DNA of 64,000 nucleotides from Tetragonia tetragonoides. Its lineage: Eukaryota > Streptophyta > Magnoliopsida > Caryophyllales > Aizoaceae. The stretch is taken from NCBI GenBank assembly GCA_038025085.1, contig CM076147.1, positions 40,794,766 through 40,858,765 of the forward strand, in the 5' to 3' direction. Position numbers and translations under genes: made by a program. Below are positions 25,701 to 37,700 of the stretch, one piece after another; position 1 is the first letter of the stretch; each line of letters begins with the position of its first letter. Under the pieces are notes generated by a model. That model made no database searches, was not told the origin of the DNA, and worked only from the letters and a program-made list of their open reading frames with translations.

Positions 25701-28700
25701 GAAGCACATTTTTGGGAAGACTTGGAATCTAAAGTCATGGAGTGTATACGGAATACACTGGATAGAAGGGTGCAATTTTATGAGGAAGAGATCCGGAAGC
25801 TGAGTGAACAGCGATTCATGCCAGTCTGGAACTTCTGTAACTTTTTCATTCTAAAGGTTTTAAGAATTTTATCTTATTACATCTGTGGGAGAAGGTTATA
25901 CAGTATTTTTAAGCTAGCTATTATACTTATTTCTTGTCTATAGTTTCCCCCTATGTTTAAGTTACTGTTTCTACTAGACAAATGACATGTTCTGCTAGTT
26001 TTAGCGTCATAAATGCTTTTTATATAATTGAGTTACCTATATTTGTTCCAGTACTCGAACCACTAATGTGCATCTAGAAGACTAGAAGTATGTATTCTAT
26101 TATTTTATGCAGAACTTATTCCCTCTAAAGGTCCTAAGGTTTGTTACTCTTTTCTTCTTTGATGAGGCCTAAAATTTTCTATTTGCTTCTTTCAGGAAAG
26201 CTTGGCTTTTATGTTTGAGATGGCTCATCTGCATGAAGATTCACTGCGCGAGTATGATGAGCTTGAACTTTGTTATATGGAAACAGGTGCTTTGCTGTTC
26301 TTTGCGTACATCACATTATTTGCTGCATCCCTGGTATAAATAGGTTAATATTTGAGAACTCCATATATGGCAGCTTATGATATTGGTTTGTATTACTGGA
26401 CTTGGGTGTAAGGATCAGGTGCAAATGTGCAATGATGGATGTAGATGTGGATATAGGTGTTTGAGTTCTGAATTTAGCTTTATGTTTGACATTAAATCTG
26501 GAAGTTTATGGTTTTGCCTTTTGTATATGGTGTAAGGATACATTGTTCTTGTAGTCTTTTGTTAGAAAGGGTTATTGTGCTCAACATGTATCTTTGCTTC
26601 GCATACTATATAGTTTGTCTTCTCTTTTCGTTGTTCTTCAATATCTTGTCTTCCTGTGGAAGAAAGACCCAAAGGATATGTGGAGTCATTTCGTTTAGAG
26701 CATCTCAGCAATGGGATCCTGTAAACATAATTTAAGAATCAATGTCTTCCGGTGCGGAGAATGGTGTCTAAAATATTGTTTGTGTGGGTAACTGGTTGTG
26801 GAGGTTTCCTTTAGTGCTGATTCGCTTTGGCATAGAATTACTAAAATCAATTGTGGGAGACTTAGTTTGGGTTGGGAGATCTATAGTGCACACATTACTA
26901 AGCATGCCTGTTCTCTTAAGTTTTTCCTAACAACGACAACAACCCAAGAAAGATCCTGCCAAGGGTAGTAACTTTGTGGGGGTGGGGGTGGGGGGGGGGC
27001 CAGATGGGTGTGCAGCGTTACCCCAAAGTCCTAGTAGAGAGGCTATTTCCGATAAAGCCACAAAAGTATACTTGTAAGTATATCTCTTGGGTGTTGGGTC
27101 TCTTTTTTGTTCTCCTTGCTAACTTGTCTTAAGCGGGGAAATAGGTCGTTAATTAGGTTTTTGGAAAAATTCGTGGACTGGGAAGCAACCTTTCTGTCAC
27201 CGTTCCGTGCTCTGTTAGTCATCAGATTGTCATGAGGCTATGATCTCTGGTATTTATATCAAATTTTGTCCATTCATGGACCTTCATCTATGAAGGTTCC
27301 CTCATGAGAGGGAGGAAGAAATTTCTTCACTGCTTGGACTTTGATGCTCTACGTTACAAAATGATCCTTTTTTTTTTGCCATTTTCTGGTGCATTTGGTT
27401 GGAGCAAAATGCTCGGATTTTTTTTGAAGATGTCTAGACCAGTTGATTTTGTATGGGATCGCGTGGTCGCTTCTATTTGGGCCAATCGGCTGGGAACTTA
27501 AGGGGGTGCCCCTTATTGTCGTTTAACGTCTTTGGGGAAATTTGTAATTAGTTTCTTTTTGAGGACTCCTTGTCCTATAGCTTTGTAAGATTCCTACATT
27601 TTTGATAAAATTTCTTCTTATGACCTTGGGGTGGGTAGCGCAGGGACGCACCTACCACTCATCCCCAGAAAATACCTATATGGTGTTTGCGGATTTGATT
27701 GGAGTGTAATTTCAGAATATCAAGAATCAGGCTTTGTGACCAATTTGGCTGCCAAAGGATGTTATATGTCTACATTCAAAAGACTAAGAAGCCTCTGTTT
27801 GTGTATTTGTGTGTATGATTGTGAATTCCCTGAGATTACAGCTTGTCTTCTCTGTACATCCTCGTGCTTTTAATGAAATCACTTCTGTCACCCAAGAATA
27901 TACATATTTTACTTTTACCTTGTGATGCAGTTAACATGACAGCAAAGCGGAAGGAGTTTGGCGGAATGGACCAAGGTGATGATCAAGCTGCATTGCTAAA
28001 TTCTGGGAGCAAACCACTGGCACAAATTGTTCAAGATGATTCGTTTCGAGAGTTTGAGTTCCGCCAATATCTTTTTGCATGCCAAGCAAAGGTATGCAAA
28101 GTATCTCCCGCACTTTGCTAAGCTGTATTCCATGGATGTTACAATTCGCTTTGATGGACCCTCTTCACATATACTGGATAATTGGACATGAATGAGACTC
28201 TTGCACTTCGACACTTCAATTTGGGCAAAAACCATGACGATTTTTGAAAATGGCCTTCTCAAACATCTGCCTGTCTGTATACCTGTAGCAAACTCCATTC
28301 GACTCAGGGGCTTTGTTTCAGAACCCTTGGTGCTGAAGAAGATATGATGAGTTTACCAATAACCCATACCTTGGTCTTTTTTTTGGGGGTGGTTTTTGCT
28401 TGTTAACTTGATTGGTGCTAGTTTTTAGATGCTGGGCATCGCTGGACCTAGTTGTCTAAAATGCATATTGCAAACTACTTATGTGTGGCTGAGACGGTTA
28501 GGTTATCTGACTTTTCAAATAACCGATTTCGCTGCTGACTTTTTTCTTTTCTCTTTCTCCCATGAAAGTGGTAACCTTGTTGATTTCTTTTTCTCTGTGT
28601 CATCCAAATTCCAATTGCATTATTCTTTTTAAATCTATGGTGCTATAGATGATACCTTGCCTATTACAAAAATCAAAACTTGTTTTTCTTCTAGTACTTA

Positions 28701-31700
28701 TGATGACTTATGAGAAGCTTTTCAATAATGCTTTGAATATGAATGCATATCTAATTTCAATTTATGGTGGAAGTGAACCATCCAATGCTTGTGGACACAT
28801 ATCTAATTTCAATGTATAAACTGTTTAGTAAAGGACCCGTTTTTCTTGATAAGTAATAAAGAATATTATTGATAGGTCATATATAGCTGTATGCTGTGTT
28901 TTTTGATCTTCCCTTCCCATGAGCTTTCACTTATTGATAACTTATTCAAAGATTTTGCTGAACTTTGCAGCTTCTTTTTAAGCTGGATCGTCCTTTTGAG
29001 GTAGCATCAAGAGGTTATTCATTTGTCATAAGCTTCTCAAAGGCACTGGCGATATATGAGGTATAGCCCTACTTTTTAGTCTGCTTTTTTTAATGCTCTT
29101 TATCTCTCAGTAATGCTATTGCCCCCCCTCCCCTTCCTCTCAATTGTGTAACACTATGATTACCTTTTTATGACTGTTTGTTTGCCATATATGTTCTGAT
29201 TTCTTTTCTTGAACAATTTATGTGCATCCAGAGCAGATTACCCTTTTGTATGCGTGAAGTTTGGGTATTAACTGCTTGTTTGGCGCTGCTCAATGCCTCT
29301 GCTTCACATTACAAAGATGGAGTTGTAGCCCCTGATGTGGAAAAAGAGTTCTACCGACTTCAGGGTGATCTCTATTCACTGTGCAGGGTCAAGGTAGATG
29401 TTTCCTGAAGCGATTTTCATGTATTCAAAGATATTGTTGAATAAGGTGCTCTATTACATGACTACTTATCAGGGATGCTACGACATATTTAGTTTATGAG
29501 TGGTTGAAGAAAAGCAATCTTTTGCACTAAATGGAATTCGATTTGGCAGTGAGAAAACCGTCAACTCTTTGTAGCATATCTATGTACAGTACAGTCATTT
29601 GTCAAACGCATGAACTTATAACTGTGATGGGTATTTAACTGTGGCAGTATATGAGGCTGGCGTACTTGATGGGATACGGAGCAGATATTGAAAGAAGTCC
29701 TGCAAACAGGTATACTCCTGCTTAAGGTATTTAGAGGTTGATAGAATTTCTTGTGGGGTGCTTGTGCCTTCTAGCATTCTTCTCGGCACTAAATCCTTTG
29801 CAACTGAGCAGTGCTTCTCTTAGTATACTGCCATGGCCCAAACCAGCAGTCTGGCCTTTAGTTCCACCTGAAGCGTCTTCTGAGGTTCTTCAGAAAGAAA
29901 AAGTAAGTCTATTATTTTCTACAATGGAAAGTCCGTTTATGGCATGTGTTTATTAATGAGTGTTGATCTGTGTTGGGAGCTTCTCCAATTTTATGTTATG
30001 TTATATGTGATCTGCTTCATTTTTCTTGACTATGTTGTAAACATGGAAAGAGGGCACTGGAGAGGGAAAACTTTACAAGAAGAAAACAAATAATAGAGAC
30101 CATAATGAGGCGAAAAATACTAGCAGAAAACTTAGATTGAAGAAAGAATTAAAAGTAACTTTCTAAAGCATCCATGCCTCAAGACTAAAGTGAAGTCAGA
30201 ACAGGTATTCTGCTACATAGGTTTGAGCTGGAGGAATTGAGTGGAGCTCCGGAAACTCCACCCAAGAGGCTGGGGGATTAAATTACTTGCATTTGGACCT
30301 CATGGTTGGGGGAGTTTATGTGGTGCGTGGGCCCACCAAGAGCCTAGCTTCTAATATTAGATATAAAAAGAATAGGAAGAAAGGAAAAATACATAGGTCG
30401 CCATATTTTGTTTTCTAGTTTTCTCTTCTGCTCCTATTTGAATCAAGCATTTACCCAATATTTCAACTATTTGCTTCTTGCATTTACCATAATAAAATCT
30501 ACTGGGTTGCAGTTGGGTTAAATTCTAAAGGGTTTCCAGTTGGATAATTGGAGAAGAATTGTTATTTATTAAAATTACTTAATGTGTGAAAAACCAAATA
30601 AGCCTATTTTATGGAATGGAGGGAGTATAAGTTCTAAACCTCGAGCTTGGGGTGGATAGCGCAGTGGCGCGTCCCCCACTCGTCCCCACCATTGACCTAG
30701 GATCGAGTCTCATTACCCTCAAAGAGGGTGACTATCTTGCAATTTCAAAAAAAAAAAATTCTAAACCCTCAAGATACTGCTTTTGTCGATTATTTTGGGT
30801 TGGCAATGAGTAATATAAATTGATTTAATCATAAAGAAATTGGTAGACCCCCCTATCAGGACTGGAGTCTGGGAGATGGATGAGCTTACTGCTTTACTTG
30901 AGCTCTTGGAGCCAAGGCATCTTTCTAGCATTTTTGATGATTTTAGGAGGTGGACTGGAGATTCATCGGGAGAGTTTTCTTCCATGTCTTTTTTTTAGTG
31001 CTTGAGAATGCCACGACCTTGACTCCCGGTAGCAAACATTACCCTCTTAGGGTGCGAGCATTTGTGTGGACTTTGGTTTTGGATAAGGTTAATACCAATG
31101 ATTTGCGCCAAAGGAGGAGGCCGTATACTATTTATCACCAGGTTTTTGTTTGCTTTGTCGGGCAAGTAATGAAATAGCAAAGCATGTCTAATGAGGGTGT
31201 GATGTGACATGGTATTTATGGGGTAGGCTGTTTGGTGTGTTAGGGGAGCTGTGGGTGTTTCCTGGTAGTGTGGTGGAGTTTTTACAGGTTTGATTTCTGG
31301 GTTTGGGAGACGGAAGGACAAGAGACTTTTGTGGCAATGCAGTCTGTTTGCTGTTTTATGGTGCATTTGGTTGGAGAGGAATGAATGGTGTTTAATGGAG
31401 TTTCTGCATTTCTTTAGATGCTATGGTATAGACTTACTTATTTAGCATCTTTATGGGCTAGGGCTGTTGGAGCGTTTAGGAGTTATGCAATTTCTGAGGT
31501 CCAGCGGAGTTGGGCTAACTTGTAATATCTTGTCGAGAAAATGACTTGGTCTCTCAAGCTGTACAGTTGACAATTGTTAATATATAAATACTTTTTCTTT
31601 CTTCCTAAAAGAAATCAAAAATTACTGTAAGCACTGGATTATGCATCGTTTATGAGAAAGAGCAGCTTTCCATAGCAGCAGTTCTTAATTCTTCCTTTTC

Positions 31701-34700
31701 GCTCATGCAAGCTGTCGTTTCAGTTCCTTCCCAAGCCGGCTTCTTATCTTTGACAAGCTTGAATAACAAAATGGGTTGCTTATTTTCAATTTTAACTGTA
31801 AGGCTGTAGTGCAATTCTTTTAATAGCTTCAAGAAAATATTTCTCGCAAGTACTTCTTTTGTATATTGTTTTGAGATAAAGTTGAGAACTCTACTGGTTC
31901 CTTCAATTTGTCCAGATGATTCTTCAAGCAGGTCCGAGAGTGAAGCACTTCGGTATCCAGAGGAAGCCATTGCCTCTGGAACCCTCTGTTCTTCTCCGTG
32001 AAGCTAATCGACGAAGGGCGTCTCTATCAGCTGGAAATTTGTCTGAAATGTTTGATGGTCAACCTACTTTCGATGACGGGTAAGTAATGAAAGAAGTTCA
32101 AATGTGCTTTTGTTGTTTTATTATCCCATTAAAAAATTTGGGTAGCATTTAAAAACTTAGTTCCTTGTTCTTCCTCTTTCTGAGGCTTGGGCAAGGGTTT
32201 GCACTTTCTTGTCCGTCAGAGTCAAACTCTTTATGCATGTTGGCAGCTCAGATGTGTCTGTAAATATGACTACTTCAACCAAAGCACATGCACCATCCAT
32301 GTCGCGGGTTAACTCTACTCCTGGAAATTTTGAAGGGTCTATTGATCGGCCTATGAGGCTGGCAGAGATTCATGTTGCTGCTGAGCATGCTCTACAAGAA
32401 ACAATATCCAATTCTGAGCTGTGGAAATCTCTATCATCTATTGCGGATTTTGAGGTATTTTACAGTCATCTACTGATGCAATTACATAAATTTGATTATA
32501 TCTGTCTGATAGTTACGAGGATAATGCAGTAGGCTTTCTCACAGTAATCTGAACTGAACCTTTCATGATTAACTCTTTTGTGGTCAGAGTTGTAAATATT
32601 CTTGTTTGTCTAAGCTGCACTCTCTTGTGAACAGCTTGGAATGGTATCTATAGATGAGCTTATGGGTGCTTGTTGGGTAAATTTCATATTGGGAAGCAAT
32701 GGAGTAGGTAAATCTTCTGCTTTCGCTGAGGGCACACTGAGAATGAAGCAGGTTCTCTGTATAGTGAGAGTGAAAAGGGGCTTTTGTATAATTCCTACTA
32801 TCATTGTTATGATCGTTGTTAGAAAACTGAACATTTCTTATCAATATCATGACAGCCTTTTAAAATAATGGATTGGCTTTTAAATTTGTTGAACATGAAA
32901 CTTGGGTGTGAAATGTGAATGCATAGAAGAGCCGGAACTTGGGTGCAGACTAAAGGGAAGAGGAGTTGTGTGGAAGCTTATTTTATTTTTTATTTTTGTA
33001 TGGCAAGGAAGTCGGGCTCTTGGGCCCTATACATCAAGGAAAGAAGAATGACCCATGGGTCCACACTCCACATATTATTAGGGGATGAACCTTCAGTATT
33101 ATAATTAGGGGATGAACCTCAAACCCCCAACCTCAAGGTTGGAGGTGTGGGTGCTCTGCCACTTGAGCTCCCAACTTTTGCTCTAGAAGCTTAGCTTTAT
33201 GATATAACCCTAGCCAAACCTTGATCTTTCATGGGTTATAGTCCCTTATGGGTCTTATGGCCCTTAATAGTTTTGAAAAAATAATTTTTTTTGATGATTT
33301 TGGGAGGGAAGTTTGTTTAGGTAGCTATACAACACACTGACCACAGAATCATGCAAAATATTGGTGTTCCATGTAACTCAGCAACTAAGTGAGAATCAGA
33401 GCAGGGTTGATTAAGCCTGTAACTGTTACAGTTTAATTTGTTTGACATCTTCACAGGAAAGACAACAACTCGATTGATTGTAGTGAGTCAAGTTTACTTC
33501 TCATGCTTTTAACCCCGGCCTTAGCTTGCTATAAAACTGAGATTGCTAGTATTGAGGTATTGGCACCCTATCGCTGCGTCGTAGTATTTCTGAAGTACGA
33601 TGCTGTGCATCTTGTATCTTCTGTGATTTATTTATTTATTTTTAAAAATTTCAGGCACAGTATAATGAAAATGAAATTATGAATGCTTTCAGTTACTCAT
33701 ATGTTATTTGTGGCAGCAAAAATACCTGGAGCTAACAAAAGGAGCTGCTGAAAATTACCACCGTTCCTGGTGGAAAAGACATGGAGTTGTTCTTGATGGT
33801 GAAATTGCTGCTGTCTGTCATAAACATGGCAATTTTGACCTTGCTGCAAAATCATATGAGAAGGTTTGCGCTCTTTATGCTGGTGAAGGATGGCAAGATC
33901 TTTTGGTTGAAGTGCTTCCAAACTTGGCTGAGTGTCAGAAGATGCTTAATGATGAAGCTAGTTATTTGCAATCTTGCGTAAGACTACTCTCTCTCGATAA
34001 AGGCCTATTCTCGACGAAAGAAAGACAAGCTTTTCAGGCAGAAGTCATTAGCCTTGCTCATAGTGAAATGAAGCACCCAGTACCTCTTGATGTATCAGCT
34101 TTAATTACTTTTTCCGGCAATCCTGGGCCACCACTGCACCTATGTGATGGTGATCCTGGTACTTTATCAGTAACTCTTTGGAGTGGCTTTCCTGATGATA
34201 TAACCCTCGAGTCGCTTAGTCTTACTCTCATGGAAACCCACAATGCTGATGAAGGTGCCAAGGTAAGTCTCAGTGAACTGTGATATACTTAAGCAGAAAG
34301 TATTGTGTATCCTAGCGAATGATTCACATATTAGTTTTTTACATTTTCAGGCTACAAGTATATCTGCTGCTACGATACTAAAACCTGGCAGAAATACTAT
34401 TACACTGACCCTGCCACCACAAAAGCCTGGTTCATATGTTCTAGGAGTCCTTACAGGACAAATAGGGCACTTGAGGTTTAGGTCTCATAGTTTCTCCAAG
34501 GATGCTCCTGCAGACAGTGATGATTTCATGAGTTATGAAAAGCCAACTAGACCTATCTTAAAGGTATATTTATATATACAAATATTTTTTTATTTAAATA
34601 GGCATATAGAGTTAGGATGTTCTTACTTCATTCTTCTAATGCCTGTTGTCAAATATCAACTGTCATATCTAATCGAGGACTTATTGAGCCATCTGATGAG

Positions 34701-37700
34701 GTCTCTCCATGTAGGTATCCAAACCCAGAGCTTTAGTTGATCTCACTCCTGCAATTTCGTCAGCTCTGTTGATAAATGAAGCACAGTGGGTCGGAATAAT
34801 AGTAAGACCCATTGATTACTCTCTCGAAGGGGGTGTTTTGCATATTGATACTGGACCAGGCTTAGAAGTCGAAGAGTCTCGTGTTATTGAGATGGAGATG
34901 TATAAAGCTGCTCCAAGAAGTGCAGTTATGGGAGACTCTGATCTTACTAAACCCGATGCTTCCTCTTCTCATACTGAAGAAGTTACGCAATTGATTCTAC
35001 AGGATGGTAAGATCCAGTTCCCAGATTGGGCAAGTGATGTAACTTCCGTCCTGTGGATTCCAGTCCGTGCTGTAAGTGATGGAATTTCCAGAGGTATTGA
35101 CTCCAACTGTTTTTACATCGTGATCAGGTTTCCTCTCAGCTTTTAATTTAAATCCCCCCCCCCCCTCCCCCCAAAAAAAAGAAAAATATTAATAAGGAAA
35201 AACCTGGAGAGGGAGAAAATAGCATGTTTTCACAGGGTGACAACAGGATCTTGATGTATGGAAAATGTTAGATCTTATCATCTTTTTCTTGCATATAACT
35301 ATTTTGGTCCTACTTGATGTAATGATGCAGCAACTTCTCAAAAGCTGAGCATCGTTGATGGGATGAGGACAATAGCTCTAACACTTGAATTTGGAATCTC
35401 CCACAACCAGACTTTCGACAGGTATCACAATGATGGATACGGTTGTATTGTTATCTAAATATTTAAACACGCATGCCTTCTTGAGATGCGGTGTAGCGTG
35501 TAGTCAATGGAGTAGGTTTTTTGGTGTTGTTGGGGAGCCTTGGGTATATCCAGCTACTGTTATGGAATTCTCGAAAGTGTGCTTATGGGCAATTTCTTGG
35601 CTACTCCCGGAGTAGCCAACTTGGCTACACCCACAATGAAGTTGTGGGTTTATTACAATGAAGTAGTGGGTTAGTAATAATGAATTGGACGACATTTTGA
35701 CATAATTTTATATTTAAAAAAAATAAAAATAAAAACAATGTGTGTGGGTGTAGCCGTGTAGGCAAGTTGGCTATACCTAGGTGTAGCCAAGAACCATTGC
35801 CCATAAGTGTTCCTGGAGGAGGAAGGATGCATTGGTGTAATGCTATTTTCGCAGTCTTATGGTGCATCTCGCTGAAGATGAATGTATGGATCTATTCCAT
35901 GTTTTCCTTGTCCACTGACATGTTGTGGGAAAAGGTTACCTACTTGCCTCTTTTTTGGGCCAAGGCAGCAGGGGTTTTCAGAGTTTTGCTGTTTCACTGA
36001 TTCTGCGACATTGGGCTGATTTGTAATTAGTTTCCTCATAGAGGACTCCTGGTCCTCTTAGGCTGTACTTTTGATATTAAGGTTCTTCCTTTCTAACAAA
36101 TATCTAATTTTTGGAACTTATCTCAAGTACAATGTTATTTCCTCCAGGACTCTGGCAGTGCATTTTACTGACCCATTTCATGTCAGCACACGTGTTATTG
36201 ACACATGCAATGATGGCACTTTGCTTCTCCAGGTATGTGCCGTTGATTTCTGATTCGACTCTTTACTCTTTGACAATCTGTGGCCATCTTCACACGTAGA
36301 TCCTCCGCGGTCCGGTGGTGATTTTGGAAATTATAAACAGCCATTGGCTATGGTAGTTAGAGACATAGAATATCTTGTATAATGAATGATGATTGAATTT
36401 CCTGTCACTTCACAAGTCCAATGCTGAAAGATAACATAATTTTTGCTCAAAATTGGAATTATCTTTTTGTTCATAGCCCTCTTGTCACCCCTTTGTACCA
36501 GCAAATAAAAAAAATGCTGAATTGATGACTTCACATTATCATCACTTGATGTCGTTGCATGTTGTGCAACATACAATGGGAAGTTTAACCACTTTTGTGG
36601 GAAAGGCCATCTACTTGATGGTGAAAAACTGCCCAACAGCTTCTGAAATCTAGTGTGTCGGAGTGATAACTGGTTTGATTGGAATCAAGTGCTACCACTA
36701 TTGCGGTGTTCTTTACAGTGAGTGGCATGCCCCGCAGGAGCTTCACAGTTTGGTGACAGTCTCCAGCAGTGGAATAGGGAGAGAAACATGACAGTGGGTG
36801 ATTCCTTAAATAGAGAGATAATTATAGTCACATGGGCACTGTCTGGTGCCAAGGATAAAGGTGGTGGTCGTGTGAATTGTGACAAAACCACCTTCACTTT
36901 GGATAGGTGGGATCTTTGAAGGTAAATATGTAGCAGCCTTAACCTGGCAGTCGTAGTGGTATTTACAATAGTGGGGAGACATTCACATTAGTTTCGGTAT
37001 ATGTAGTGGGCAGCTTATTATTATTATTTTTTATTTGCTGGATAGCTACCACCTTCACTTTGGATAGGTGGGATCTTTGAAGGTAAATATGTAGCAGCCT
37101 TAACTGGCAGTCGTAGTGGTATTTACAATAGTGGGGAGACATTCACATTAGTTTCGGTATATGTAGTGGGCAGCTTATTATTATTATTTTTTATTTGCTG
37201 GATAGCTAGCTATCTTTATGCAATGTGGCAATATTTAAGGTGGTAAATTTTTAGTGTCCAGTGGGTTGTTTATCTGTGCAAATTACTAGAGGCAAGGGGT
37301 TAAAAATTTACTATTTGCTCTTTTTATTATGCCTAAGTTAAAATGATGTCGCCGTAATAATTAAATTGGCCGTCATGTCCTGTGCCATACCCATACGTTC
37401 TAGTGTGATATACCTTCAGTAGCGTACATCAATATGGAAGTTCTTGGTGTTGAAACACGGAAATCAGATTCCTAATCTGCTCATTTTACTTAACTTCAAC
37501 TTGCCCACAATAATGCCATAAGTTTCTCAAATCTGCATTGAGCCATTCTACGGTCCCTTTTCTTTTTCCTTTTGCGTTGTGGACACTCTTCAATAGTAGA
37601 TACTGTTCGAACTGTGAAGTTATTGATGTTGAGGTTCATTTGAACCGTAAAGATGGAATTCTCGAAAATAGAAGACCCAAAAAACTGAGAAAAGAACTTG

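Noticed and set aside
36685..36919. Overlapping 65-70 codon ORFs on both strands in intron 17
   Set aside because: They overlap each other antisense, match no exon of the gene and border the tandem duplication.
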